Origin: CBFDBF01 sp050287965 | GTDB lineage: Bacteria > Pseudomonadota > Gammaproteobacteria > Chromatiales > Chromatiaceae | Direction: 5' to 3' | DNA: 64,000 nucleotides | Assembly (NCBI GenBank): GCA_050287965.1 | Contig: JBNKCX010000040.1 | Span: forward strand, 1 to 64,000 | The notes under the pieces: generated by a model | The model's input: the letters and a program-made list of their open reading frames with translations, nothing else | Told to the model about the DNA's origin: nothing | Database searches by the model: none | Made by a program: the position numbers and the translations under genes | Shown here: positions 42,685 to 51,253 of the stretch, one piece after another | Numbering within the stretch: position 1 is the first letter of the stretch | Layout of the letters: each line of letters starts with the position of its first letter

Positions 42685-44442
42685 ATGGGCCGAAAGCTGC
42701 TGCTGTCTCTCTCCATTTTCCTGGTGCTGCTGTCTATCGGCGGACTGGCGCTGATATCCTCCCTTGACCTCGATGACTATCGAGACTATATCGTTGCCGC
42801 CGCGGAAGAATACACCGGCCGTACCGTTAGTGTAGGCAAAGACCTCCATATCGAACTGCTCCCGCAACCACGAATAGTGCTGACCGATCTACGCCTGCAA
42901 AACGCATCCTGGGGTTCTACGCCGGAGATGATCACTGCCAAACGCCTGGAGGCTCAGCTGGCCCTTTGGCCCCTGATCACCGGAGAAGTCGTTATTCAGC
43001 GTATCGGGATATTTGACGCCAACCTGCGGCTGGAGCGCAACCGGAAGGGCAAGGGAAACTGGGAATTGAGCGGGAAAAAGCCGGCTGATGAAGGAGAGAG
43101 TTCCACCAGATTGCCTAATATCGAGGAACTGAGTATATCCGGACTGACTCTCAGCTGGCAGGACCATAGCAGCGACGTTAGTCATCAGTTGCAACTGGCT
43201 AGCGCCGAACTCCACCGGCAACCAAGTACTGAAGCGCTGAAACTAAAGTTGCAGGGGGAGTACAACGGCAAACCACTTCGGCTGTCTGCGAGGATTGTCC
43301 TCCCCGGGGAAGATGCGGATAAGACGGCCGTGGAGGGGATACAAGCCACCTTCGGTACCAGTGATCTCAGCGGCAACCTGACTTTACAGTTTTCGTCGGG
43401 AGATAGCCCCCGGCTAACCGCGAATCTTCAATCCGACCATCTGTACCTGGAGGATTTCCTCAGCGCCGGGAACGAAAACCAGGGAGACGATAACAAAGTC
43501 TTCAGCCAGGAACCGCTACCGACAACCTTTTTAAGCCGCTGGAACGGCGCTGTTGCCTTCCAGGCCGGACACGTGAGCGGGAAACGGCTTTCCGCCCATG
43601 ACCTGCATTTGGATATACAGCTAAAGGGGGGCGTACTCACCGCCGATGCGGCAACGAAGAAAGAGGAAACGGCACGGCTTCGGATCGACGCCCGCTCGGA
43701 ACCTCCGGCTATGGAACTGGCTCTCTCCCTGCGTGACCTGGAGCTGGGAAACCTGGTCCGCTCCGAACGCGACGAGGCAATGCTCACCAGCCGGGGTGAT
43801 GTTTCCATTGAACTCCGGGGAGGCGGCCACTCCATTGCCGCCCTTATGGCCAGCCTCAACGGGCACGTCCGCCTGCTGGCCGGATCGGGACGACTGAACA
43901 TCGGTCGTGTCGACTCCATAACCGGGGGCGTGTGGAATATCCTGGGAACCCTGACCGCGCGAGATTCCGAATCCACCATCGTCAACTGTCTTGCCAGCGA
44001 CTTCCAGGTGAAACAGGGTATCGCCTCCAGTCGCGCTCTTCTGATCGACTCCGAAAACGCAACGGTATTCGGAAAGGGATCAATTGATCTGCGTAATGAA
44101 AAAATTGATTTCCTGTTCAAGCCAAAACCGAAAACCGCCACCCTGAATACCGCGGTACCGGTTCAGGTCGAAGGAACCCTTGCCAGACCGAGATACACGC
44201 TGGAGAAGTCTGGGATGGCCCGTAAGGCGCTCGGTGTAGTCGGGCTGTTCGCCTTCCCCCCGGCCGCCCTTATTGGCCTGGGCGAACTAGGAACCGGCGA
44301 GAGAAACCCCTGCCTGCAGATTGCCGCCGAAGGCACGGTTCCCGAGGAGAAATCGGAGAACGTGGTGGAAAGAGGGGGAACCGCCATTAAAGAGACGCTG
44401 GAAGGTGTGGGGGGCAAACTAAAAGGGCTGTTGGGTCAATAG
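42685..44442 (+). CDS. AsmA-family envelope protein
   Basis: A 585-residue protein with an N-terminal membrane helix (about 3-25) and a large periplasmic region. The AsmA start domain (LDLDDYRDYIVAAAEEYTGRTV, then LLPQPRIVLTDLRLQNASWG) and the C-terminal AsmA-like repeat (GSGRLNIGRVDSITGGVWNIL, then KGSIDLRNEKIDFLFKPKPK) are typical. AsmA-like proteins are bridge-like proteins thought to move phospholipids from inner to outer membrane. It stands alone on the plus strand between folA and thyA, both on the minus strand, with 142 bases upstream. It is shorter than E. coli AsmA (617) but complete. Confidence 0.87.
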   Translation: MGRKLLLSLSIFLVLLSIGGLALISSLDLDDYRDYIVAAAEEYTGRTVSVGKDLHIELLPQPRIVLTDLRLQNASWGSTPEMITAKRLEAQLALWPLITGEVVIQRIGIFDANLRLERNRKGKGNWELSGKKPADEGESSTRLPNIEELSISGLTLSWQDHSSDVSHQLQLASAELHRQPSTEALKLKLQGEYNGKPLRLSARIVLPGEDADKTAVEGIQATFGTSDLSGNLTLQFSSGDSPRLTANLQSDHLYLEDFLSAGNENQGDDNKVFSQEPLPTTFLSRWNGAVAFQAGHVSGKRLSAHDLHLDIQLKGGVLTADAATKKEETARLRIDARSEPPAMELALSLRDLELGNLVRSERDEAMLTSRGDVSIELRGGGHSIAALMASLNGHVRLLAGSGRLNIGRVDSITGGVWNILGTLTARDSESTIVNCLASDFQVKQGIASSRALLIDSENATVFGKGSIDLRNEKIDFLFKPKPKTATLNTAVPVQVEGTLARPRYTLEKSGMARKALGVVGLFAFPPAALIGLGELGTGERNPCLQIAAEGTVPEEKSENVVERGGTAIKETLEGVGGKLKGLLGQ

Positions 44443-44501
44443 CGGATGAAAAACCATTGAAAGGAAAGACCGTGAGGCAGAGCCCTGCCCTGCCGAACGT
44501 A

Positions 44502-44533
44502 GCTGATACCTGTCAACTGAAAACTACAAACTG
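44502..44533. repeat. Dispersed intergenic repeat, CTGATACCTGTCAACTG type
   Basis: A short stretch of the same word family as 17162-17201 lies between the converging AsmA and thyA genes. It ends 11 bases before the thyA stop. Confidence 0.5.
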
Positions 44534-44544
44534 CCCGGTAGCCG

Positions 44545-45339
44545 TCACACCGCCACCGGAGCCTTGATGTGGGGATGCGGATCGTAACCCACCAGCTCAA
44601 AATCCTCATAGCGGAAATCAAACAGCGATCGCACCTCCGCATTTATCTGCATAACAGGCAACGGACGTGGCTCCCGCGCCAACTGCGTCTCCACCTGTTC
44701 CAGGTGGTTGGAGTAGAGATGCGCATCGCCGAAGGTATGGACGAAATCCCCCGGCTGCAGACCGGTCACCTGGGCCGCCATCATAGTCAACAGGGCATAG
44801 GAGGCGATGTTGAAAGGAACCCCCAGAAAGATATCGGCGCTTCGCTGGTAGAGCTGGCAGGAGAGCCGGCCATCCGCCACGTAAAACTGGAACAGGCAAT
44901 GACAGGGGGGTAGCGCCATGGCTTCCACGTCGGCCGGATTCCAGGCGGAGACCATCAGACGACGGGAATCCGGATTGGTACGGATCTGTTCAATGACCTC
45001 GCTGATCTGGTCGATACTGCCGCCGCCAGGTCGTGGCCAGGAACGCCACTGGTGACCGTATACAGGCCCGAGATCCCCGTTCTCATCAGCCCACTCATCC
45101 CAGATGGAAACCCCGTTTTCCTGCAGATATCCGATATTGGTGTCACCCCGCAGGAACCAGAGCAATTCATGAATGATGGAGCGCAGATGAAGTTTCTTGG
45201 TTGTAACCACCGGAAATCCGATAGAGAGGTCGAAGCGCATCTGGTATCCGAACACACTCAGGGTTCCTGTGCCGGTACGGTCTTCCCGGCGAACCCCGTG
45301 GTCTCGCACATGACGCATGAGATCCAGATACTGACGCAT
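44545..45339 (-). CDS. thyA: Thymidylate synthase
   Basis: A 264-residue enzyme converting dUMP to dTMP with methylenetetrahydrofolate. Length equals E. coli ThyA. The catalytic cysteine is C146 in LPPCHCLFQFYV. RTGTGTLSVFGYQMRFDL, the LWFLRGDTNI region, LYQRSADIFLGVPFNIASYA and the C-terminal IKAPVAV (closing residues over the active site) are all standard. AAGGGG precedes the ATG. It begins three bases after the lgt stop, reproducing the conserved lgt-thyA operon. Confidence 0.98.
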   Translation of the reverse strand: MRQYLDLMRHVRDHGVRREDRTGTGTLSVFGYQMRFDLSIGFPVVTTKKLHLRSIIHELLWFLRGDTNIGYLQENGVSIWDEWADENGDLGPVYGHQWRSWPRPGGGSIDQISEVIEQIRTNPDSRRLMVSAWNPADVEAMALPPCHCLFQFYVADGRLSCQLYQRSADIFLGVPFNIASYALLTMMAAQVTGLQPGDFVHTFGDAHLYSNHLEQVETQLAREPRPLPVMQINAEVRSLFDFRYEDFELVGYDPHPHIKAPVAV

Positions 45340-45341
45340 AA

Positions 45342-46175
45342 TTATATTCGCCCCTTTTCTCTAACGTAGGCCGCCGTCATTAAGCCCAGTCCGCCCGCCA
45401 CCATGGGTAAGGTCAACAGCTGGCCCAAAGTGACCCAACCGAAGGCAAGATAACCGATATGAGCATCGGGAACCCGAATAAATTCCACCGCAAATCGAAA
45501 CAGGCCGTAACAGAACAGGAACAAGCCTGAGACCGCCATAGTCGGACGCGGCCGGGCGGAATAAAACCAGAGGATAAGAAACAGAACCACTCCCTCCAGC
45601 CCCGCCTCGTAGAGCTGAGACGGATGAAGCGGCAGGCTATGGATCGAACCTGCCGGCAGGTCCCGGCAAGCGCCGGGAAAATGAACACAGGGCAGTTGCA
45701 TGGCCCAGGGGACATCTCCCGGCTTACCCCATAGCTCACCATTGATAAAGTTTCCGATACGACCCGCCCCCAGCCCGATAGGGATCAGCGGCGCGATATA
45801 ATCCGTACTCTCAAAAAAACGATGGCCGAAACGACGCCCGAAGAACCACATGGCCAGCATCACGCCCAGCAGCCCACCATGGAAAGACATCCCGCCCTCC
45901 TGAACGCGGAACAGGAGGAGCGGATCATCCAGAAATGCAGGAAAGGCGTAGAACAGGATGTAGCCGATGCGGCCTCCCAGGACCACACCGAGGGCAATGT
46001 AGAACACCAGTTCATCTACCTCCCTGACGCTCCAGCCGGAATCGGGTCGGGAGGCCCGCACGCGGCCCAGCCACCACCCCCCGATGAAACCGACCAGGTA
46101 GGTTAATCCATACCAGTGGACGTGCAGCGGGCCGATAGAGAAGGCTACGGGATTGATCGCCGGATAGGTCAACAT
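45342..46175 (-). CDS. lgt: Prolipoprotein diacylglyceryl transferase
   Basis: A 277-residue inner-membrane enzyme that adds diacylglycerol to the lipobox cysteine of prolipoproteins such as RlpA encoded here. Seven membrane helices are visible. The invariant segments HWYGLTYLVGF, FHGGLLGVMLAM, GLGAGRIGNFINGELWG (the Lgt signature) and LHPSQLYEAGLEGVVLF carry the catalytic and lipid-contacting residues. The gene is divergent from the XRE regulator across 215 bases and directly upstream of thyA. Confidence 0.97.
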   Translation of the reverse strand: MLTYPAINPVAFSIGPLHVHWYGLTYLVGFIGGWWLGRVRASRPDSGWSVREVDELVFYIALGVVLGGRIGYILFYAFPAFLDDPLLLFRVQEGGMSFHGGLLGVMLAMWFFGRRFGHRFFESTDYIAPLIPIGLGAGRIGNFINGELWGKPGDVPWAMQLPCVHFPGACRDLPAGSIHSLPLHPSQLYEAGLEGVVLFLILWFYSARPRPTMAVSGLFLFCYGLFRFAVEFIRVPDAHIGYLAFGWVTLGQLLTLPMVAGGLGLMTAAYVREKGRI

Positions 46176-46347
46176 GGGAGGCTATCTTACCAGCCCGACA
46201 GGCCTGATAAAAAAGAATCGATACCACTATGCCCGGGATTTTCCACTGGAACAGGGTGACGACGGCAAAAAATCGCCGTTGGACCGCCAATTTGGCCGAA
46301 AAATGTGCCTCAACCGGATTTAAGAATCCGAAACAGCTGCCGCTAGC

Positions 46348-46365
46348 TTTCTGGCAAGCCAGAAA
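46348..46365. promoter_or_regulatory. Perfect 18-bp palindrome upstream of XRE gene
   Basis: TTTCTGGC (46348-46355), AA, GCCAGAAA (46358-46365) is an uninterrupted palindrome ending 25 bases before the XRE-family ATG. Proteins of that family usually bind such dyads, often in their own promoter. It is a plausible autoregulatory operator, though it could also be a transcript hairpin. Confidence 0.45.
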
Positions 46366-46390
46366 AAACCGTTAAAGAAGGGTAAGTTGC

Positions 46391-46729
46391 ATGATAACTG
46401 AGAAGTTAAACCTATTGTCCCCCGTGACCCTGGGGCAGCGCATGCGATCCCGGCGTCTGGAAAAGGGCTGGACTCAGGAACAGCTGGCACGGCGCGCCGG
46501 CACCAATCAAGCGGTTATCCAGAAAATTGAAAATGGAAAAAGTCTGCGACCCCGCAAAATCGACCAGATCGCTAAAGAGCTGGAAGTCAGCCCTGCCTGG
46601 CTTATGTTCGGCGACAAGGACCCTGAACTTGCCCCTGATGCGGTTACCGTAGCGGAGAACTGGGCTCGCTTGCCCGAACCCCACCGCTCGCGTATCCGAG
46701 AGGAGATCCTGCAGCTCGCCTCCGACTAG
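46391..46729 (+). CDS. XRE-family helix-turn-helix regulator
   Basis: A 112-residue protein whose residues about 13-75 form a Cro/C1-type HTH: LGQRMRSRRLEKGWTQEQLA then RAGTNQAVIQKIENGKS, followed by KIDQIAKELEVSPAWLMFG. The C-terminal 35 residues are too short for a ligand domain, so dimerisation is probably all they provide. No toxin, phage or restriction gene accompanies it, so it is not obviously part of an antitoxin or control-protein set. It is monocistronic and divergent from lgt, with a perfect palindrome just upstream of the start. Confidence 0.88.
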   Translation: MITEKLNLLSPVTLGQRMRSRRLEKGWTQEQLARRAGTNQAVIQKIENGKSLRPRKIDQIAKELEVSPAWLMFGDKDPELAPDAVTVAENWARLPEPHRSRIREEILQLASD

Positions 46730-46866
46730 GGCGTATCACCTTCTACGTCCATTCCGCAGCAGAAGTATCCCCTCCAATCCATCACCTATCCTTGAGGCAT
46801 CGTCACTCGCGCCACGGGGGAATACCCCCTATCAAAAATCCGCGGGCACTGGGCCGGGGCAGAGGA

Positions 46867-47436
46867 TCAGCGCACGATCTTGGTAAACTTGGAACCTTCC
46901 AGGGTCAAGTTATACATCAGACCCTTGTTGTTGAACACGAACCCGACCACCGGATCCTTGATATCCACATTGTTGATATCTTCCCCAACCCCCCACTTGA
47001 TTATGGCAATCGATCCATCGACCCCCGCTTTCCAACCTTTGCTCTTGCGAAAATCCTCCAGCGCTTGTTCGGTCAGAAAAACCACCACCAGCGACTTGGC
47101 CTGCGCACCCAACTGAAAGCCGATGGAAGCGGCGGCAGTGCTGTAATAGGTCACGGTCTTGCCGTCGATACGCAAGGCGCCTTCCCCGTACTCTCCACCG
47201 ATTCCGATACCGGCCTTATAAACGGCGGGGAAAACCAACACGCCGCTGGCCTTGGTCAGAAACTCATCACCCCCGGTCACCTCTTTCCGGAACCGCTTCA
47301 ACGTTCCGTTCACACCGATATCGATCTCCGCCGCCGATGCCGCCACGGCGTTTTCGGGCTGCACCACGCCCCCGGCGACGATCAGAGCCAATACCATGAA
47401 TACGGTAACAAGGGGTATTCCGGTCGGCCTTTTCAT
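46867..47436 (-). CDS. SYLF-domain (Ysc84-like) secreted protein
   Basis: A 189-residue protein with a signal peptide (about 1-33; hydrophobic core VTVFMVLALIVAGGVV) and a SYLF/DUF500 domain. The family segments KASGVLVFPAVYKAGIGIGGEYG and the YYSTAAASIGFQLGAQ region are present, ending with GLMYNLTLEGSKFTKIVR. Eukaryotic SYLF proteins bind phosphoinositides and actin; bacterial members are uncharacterised periplasmic proteins. The start at 47436 has a near-consensus AGGAGGTG site four bases upstream, which rules out the longer frame to 47544. It stands alone between the XRE gene and the PfkB kinase. Confidence 0.88.
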   Translation of the reverse strand: MKRPTGIPLVTVFMVLALIVAGGVVQPENAVAASAAEIDIGVNGTLKRFRKEVTGGDEFLTKASGVLVFPAVYKAGIGIGGEYGEGALRIDGKTVTYYSTAAASIGFQLGAQAKSLVVVFLTEQALEDFRKSKGWKAGVDGSIAIIKWGVGEDINNVDIKDPVVGFVFNNKGLMYNLTLEGSKFTKIVR

Positions 47437-47562
47437 ATCACACCTCCTGTATCTCCGGTCCAGGTGTATATATAGACCAGAACCGTCAATCCTTCTGTCT
47501 ATGCCGCCATCCTCCCGGTTTCGCTGTTGCCGGCAATGCAACACGAATCCGGACTGAACACA

Positions 47563-48495
47563 CTAAAAGGAAAACCCGAAGGATTCTTTAAAGCGATCGG
47601 CAAATTCATCGATGGTAAAGCTGTGATTTTGTGTACCGGGCTGTTCAATCTTTATCGCCCCCATCAATGCCGCGACACGCCCGGTAACCTCCCAATCGGC
47701 CCCGTGCATCAGGCCGTACAGCAGACCGGCCCGATAGGCGTCACCACATCCCGTAGGATCCTCCAGCTTCGCCACCGGACAAGCCGGGATACGGTACTCA
47801 CGTTTTTGGGTATAAATGGTGGATCCTTCACCACCGGCGGTCACCACCACCGCCTCCGCCATTTCCGCCAGTTGCTCCGGACTCTTGCCCGTGCGTTCTT
47901 CCATCAGCTTGGCTTCGTAATCGTTAAAAGCAAGCCAGGTCGCCTGTTGCGCGAACTTCAGCAGATCATCGCCGCTGAACATGGGCATCCCCTGCCCCGG
48001 ATCAAAAATGAATGGTATGCCGGCCTCGACGAACTGTTCCGCGTGCTCCAACATGCCCTGCCTGCCGTCCGGGGAAACCATGCCGATAGTAACCCCTTCG
48101 GCGTCACTGATCCGGTTTTCATGGGAAAAATTCATCGCCCCCGGGTGAAAAGCGGTAATCTGATTGTCATCCTGATCGGTGGTGATATAGGCCTGGGCGG
48201 TATACTCGTTTTCAATAATCCGCACATGATCGCGACTGATACCGCGGGAGTCCATCCACTCGGCGTATTGGCTGAAATCCTTGCCCACGGTACCCATCGG
48301 CTTGCCGTCGCCTCCCAGCAGTGCCAGGTTATAGGCGATATTACCGGCGCATCCTCCAAACTCGCGCCGCAGATCGGGCACAAGAAACGAGACGTTCAGG
48401 ATATGCACCTGTTCCGGCAGGATATGGTTCTTGAAATGGTCGTGGAAGACCATGATGGTGTCATAGGCGAAGGAGCCACAAATAAGTGCAGACAT
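47563..48495 (-). CDS. PfkB-family kinase, probable adenosine kinase
   Basis: A 310-residue ribokinase-fold kinase. The substrate-side motif GGCAGNIAYNLALLGGDG (about 47-64) and the ATP/anion-hole signature DPTGCGDAYRAGLLYGL (about 246-262, catalytic Asp in GCGD) are clear. The overall pattern (start ALICGSFAYDTIMVF, then HPGAMNFSHEN) resembles bacterial adenosine-kinase-like PfkB proteins, so adenosine or another nucleoside is the best guess; a sugar substrate remains possible. It is monocistronic, with about 115-125 bases on each side. Confidence 0.85.
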   Translation of the reverse strand: MSALICGSFAYDTIMVFHDHFKNHILPEQVHILNVSFLVPDLRREFGGCAGNIAYNLALLGGDGKPMGTVGKDFSQYAEWMDSRGISRDHVRIIENEYTAQAYITTDQDDNQITAFHPGAMNFSHENRISDAEGVTIGMVSPDGRQGMLEHAEQFVEAGIPFIFDPGQGMPMFSGDDLLKFAQQATWLAFNDYEAKLMEERTGKSPEQLAEMAEAVVVTAGGEGSTIYTQKREYRIPACPVAKLEDPTGCGDAYRAGLLYGLMHGADWEVTGRVAALMGAIKIEQPGTQNHSFTIDEFADRFKESFGFSF

Positions 48496-48609
48496 GGTTT
48501 CTCTTTATTCTGTTAACGAAGGATTGGGAGATCTCGGATTATACCAACCCGACCCCGGGCCCTGACACCTGAATCCTCAATACGGGTTCGGCTTTCGCCT
48601 AACCTGACA

Positions 48610-48981
48610 CTAAATATATCGGGGTATCAGAATCAGCCCCCAGATAAAAAGCGCCATAACGATACTGAGAAATACGGCGGCGGAAGCGATATCCTTGGCC
48701 TGCTTGGAAAGTGTGTGCCGTTCCATACCAACCCGGTCCACGTTGGCTTCGATGGCGGAGTTGAGAAGTTCGACGATGAGAACAAACAGTACGCCACAGA
48801 CCAGCAGGGCCCGTTCTACTCCATCATTTCCCAACCACAGCCCCAAAGGGATCATCACCAGGGAAACAACCACCTCCTGCCGAAACGCCTCCTCGTTCTT
48901 AAAGCAGGCGTGCAAACCGGCCATGGAGTAGCCGAAAGCGTTAAAGATACGGCGCAGTCCCTTATGGCTTCTGTTCGCCAT
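48610..48981 (-). CDS. dgkA: Diacylglycerol kinase
   Basis: A 123-residue trimeric inner-membrane kinase that recycles diacylglycerol to phosphatidic acid. The family signature ELLNSAIEANVDRVG lies mid-protein, followed by AKDIASAAVFLS, with three membrane helices and an N-terminal amphipathic part (RIFNAFGYSMAGLHACFKNEEAFRQE). The start at 48981 lies inside the gcvPB 3' end, giving a 20-base overlap; an earlier ATG at 49029 lacks family support. It is probably transcribed with gcvPB. Confidence 0.95.
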   Translation of the reverse strand: MANRSHKGLRRIFNAFGYSMAGLHACFKNEEAFRQEVVVSLVMIPLGLWLGNDGVERALLVCGVLFVLIVELLNSAIEANVDRVGMERHTLSKQAKDIASAAVFLSIVMALFIWGLILIPRYI

Positions 48982-50428
48982 TCTCAGGCTTCCAGGCCAG
49001 ATCCAGATCCCGCGCCGCCCGCACGTCATCCAGCCGTTTCACCGGCAGTGTGTGGGGCGCACCGGTCACCCGGCCGGCATCGCTCTCAGCCTCCCGGCGG
49101 ATCATAGCCAAGGCGTCTATGAAACCATCCAGGGTCTCCTTGTCCTCGGTCTCCGTGGGTTCGATGAGAAGACATTCGGCCACCAGCAGGGGAAAATAGG
49201 TTGTGGGAGCGTGGAAGCCGTAGTCCAGCAACCGTTTGGCGAAATCCATAGTGTTGACCCCGAACGACTTGGCCTCCCTACGCAGGGTAATGATGAATTC
49301 GTGGGTGGCGCGGCGATCCGGATAGGCCGCTTCAAACCCCTTCTCCTGCAACCGCTTGAGCATGTAATTGGCATTCAGTGTCGAATACTCAGCCACCCTC
49401 GCCATGCCTTCGCGACCCAGCATTCGGGCATAGACATAGGCCCGCAGCAGGATCCCCGCATTTCCGGCAAAGGCGGAGAGACGGCCGATACTGTGCGGAC
49501 GGTCATTCTCGGTGAGCCAACGGTAACCGTCGCCGTCGGACTCCACCATCGGCACCGGCAGATAAGGCTCCAGCCGCTTGCTAACCCCCACCGGTCCGGC
49601 CCCCGGGCCGCCTCCGCCATGGGGAGTGGAGAAGGTCTTGTGCAGATTAAGGTGGATGACATCAAAACCCATATCGCCCGGTCGAACCTTGCCGAGGATA
49701 GCGTTTAGATTGGCGCCGTCGTAGTAGAGCAGCCCTCCCGCCTGGTGAACCAGATCCGCGATGTCGCGGATGCGCCGGTCGAATACACCCAGGGTGGAGG
49801 GGTTGGTCAACATGATGCCGGCGGTCTGCGGTCCGATGAATTCCTTGAGGGCATCCACATCCACATCACCCTCGGGACCGGTGGGAATCTCCCTTACCCG
49901 GTATCCGCACATAACCGCGGAGGCGGGATTGGTGCCGTGCGCCGCATCCGGAATCAGGATCTCCTGCCGCTCCGAATCACCCCGGGCGTCATGGTAGGCG
50001 CGGATCATGGCAACCCCGGCAAACTCGCCCTGGGAACCGGCGGCGGGAGTCAGAGAGACCGCCGCCATACCGGTCACCTCTTTGAGGTACTCCTGCAGCT
50101 CATACATACAGGTCATGAAACCCTGACTGTGGCTATCCGGCGCCTCCGGATGACGCGAGAGAAACCCCGGCAATGCGGCAAGGGTATGGCAAGCGCGCGG
50201 ATTGTACTTCATGGTACAGGAGCCGAGAGGATAGAAATGGGTGTCGATGGAGAAGTTCTTCTGGGACAGGCGGCTGTAATGGCGTACCGCCTGCATCTCC
50301 GACACCTCGGGAAGCGCCGCCTGCTGCGTTCGGCGAAACTGCTGTGGAATGTCGGTCAACTGCTCCATTTGCAGCGGTGCTTGAGCGACTGCACGGCGAC
50401 CCGCTCGGGACTGTTCTTGAATCAACAT
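48962..50428 (-). CDS. gcvPB: Glycine decarboxylase subunit 2 (P-protein, C-terminal half)
   Basis: A 488-residue PLP-binding half of the two-subunit glycine decarboxylase, which releases CO2 from glycine and passes the aminomethyl group to GcvH. The PLP lysine is K264 in LNLHKTFSTPHGGGGPGAGPV. FSIDTHFYPLGSCTMKYNPR and LLYYDGANLNAILG are diagnostic. In E. coli this is fused to subunit 1. Here it is separated from gcvPA by tpx and a terminator, so it needs its own promoter, probably in the 130 bases upstream of 50428. It overlaps dgkA downstream. Confidence 0.97.
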   Translation of the reverse strand: MLIQEQSRAGRRAVAQAPLQMEQLTDIPQQFRRTQQAALPEVSEMQAVRHYSRLSQKNFSIDTHFYPLGSCTMKYNPRACHTLAALPGFLSRHPEAPDSHSQGFMTCMYELQEYLKEVTGMAAVSLTPAAGSQGEFAGVAMIRAYHDARGDSERQEILIPDAAHGTNPASAVMCGYRVREIPTGPEGDVDVDALKEFIGPQTAGIMLTNPSTLGVFDRRIRDIADLVHQAGGLLYYDGANLNAILGKVRPGDMGFDVIHLNLHKTFSTPHGGGGPGAGPVGVSKRLEPYLPVPMVESDGDGYRWLTENDRPHSIGRLSAFAGNAGILLRAYVYARMLGREGMARVAEYSTLNANYMLKRLQEKGFEAAYPDRRATHEFIITLRREAKSFGVNTMDFAKRLLDYGFHAPTTYFPLLVAECLLIEPTETEDKETLDGFIDALAMIRREAESDAGRVTGAPHTLPVKRLDDVRAARDLDLAWKPENGEQKP

Positions 50429-50478
50429 GGCGTAATTCTACACTGGCGGATATCAATTAACACCCAATTACAACCCGA

Positions 50479-50520
50479 AGAAAAAAGCGGGACCAGCCAT
50501 GTAGACCTGGATCCCGCTTC
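50479..50520 (-). terminator. Intrinsic terminator of tpx
   Basis: On the minus strand a stem AAGCGGGA(T)CCAG pairs with CTGG(T)CCCGCTT and is followed directly by a T-rich run (TTTTTTC). It lies about 40 bases after the tpx stop and about 50 bases before the gcvPB start, so it separates the tpx and gcvPB transcripts. Confidence 0.8.
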
Positions 50521-50560
50521 TATTACAAGGGACTCGGGGCGGACCTAATCCGCCGGGGTT

Positions 50561-51058
50561 TTAGAGTGCCGCCAGAGCCGCGTCGTAATCCGGCTCGTCC
50601 GTGATCTCCGGAACCAGCTGAGTGTAGACCACCCGGTTATTCTCATCCATGACCACCACACCCCGGGCACAGAGACCGGCCAGGGCACCGTCGGTAATCA
50701 ACATACCGTAGTCCGTAGGAAACGCCCGATCGCGCATCACCGAAAGCGTAATGACGTTTTCTATCCCTTCGGCACCACAGAAACGTTTCTGGGCAAACGG
50801 CAGATCAGCGGAGATCACCAGCGCCACCGCGTCGCTCTTGTCGGCCATCGCGGCATTGAATTTCTGGGTGGAGGTGGCACAGACCGGAGTATCCAGGCTG
50901 GGTACGATATTCAGCAGCTTCTTTTTACCGGCGTAACTTCCCAGAGTTACATCCGAGAGATCCGCGGCGGTCAGATGAAAATCAGGGGCGCTGGAACCTA
51001 CGGCAGGCAGTTCGCCGTTGGTATGGCAGGGGGTACCTTTCAGGGTGATATCGGCCAT
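50561..51058 (-). CDS. tpx: Thiol peroxidase Tpx (atypical 2-Cys peroxiredoxin)
   Basis: A 165-residue peroxiredoxin that reduces hydrogen and alkyl peroxides with electrons from thioredoxin. The peroxidatic cysteine is C60 in SLDTPVCATSTQKF and the resolving cysteine C94 in AQKRFCGAEGI, matching the E. coli pair. A longer frame from 51097 has no family support; the ATG at 51058 is preceded by AAGGAG at good spacing. It interrupts the gcv gene set between gcvPA and gcvPB and has its own terminator and a palindrome upstream (51145-51159), suggesting separate regulation. Confidence 0.96.
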   Translation of the reverse strand: MADITLKGTPCHTNGELPAVGSSAPDFHLTAADLSDVTLGSYAGKKKLLNIVPSLDTPVCATSTQKFNAAMADKSDAVALVISADLPFAQKRFCGAEGIENVITLSVMRDRAFPTDYGMLITDGALAGLCARGVVVMDENNRVVYTQLVPEITDEPDYDAALAAL

Positions 51059-51144
51059 TTTTGCGTTACTCCTTGGTTGCTGTGGTTTTGCGGACAATCG
51101 CTGTCCGCTTCTGGTTCGGTTCCATAGCGGAAACCCGTGAATAC

Positions 51145-51159
51145 TTAGACCAGGTCTAA
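51145..51159. promoter_or_regulatory. Perfect palindrome upstream of tpx, candidate operator
   Basis: TTAGACC-A-GGTCTAA is a 15-base perfect dyad about 87 bases upstream of the tpx ATG, inside the 195-base gap after gcvPA. Size and symmetry suit a dimeric regulator. I cannot assign the family from the site alone; no regulator gene is adjacent. Confidence 0.45.
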
Positions 51160-51253
51160 ATTGGGATGGGGTTACCCTTATTAAAGGGTTAAGGAGAAAA
51201 AAGTTGTCGCATCTTACCCTGCCCCCTGATTTCCCTGGGACGCCGGCGCACCC

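Noticed and set aside
47527..48516. 329-residue plus-strand ORF opposite the PfkB kinase
   Set aside because: Shadow frame; the minus strand carries full kinase motifs.
51174..51189. ACCCTT-ATTA-AAGGGT hairpin as a terminator for gcvPA
   Set aside because: On the minus strand the T-rich run precedes the stem instead of following it, so it does not fit an intrinsic terminator.
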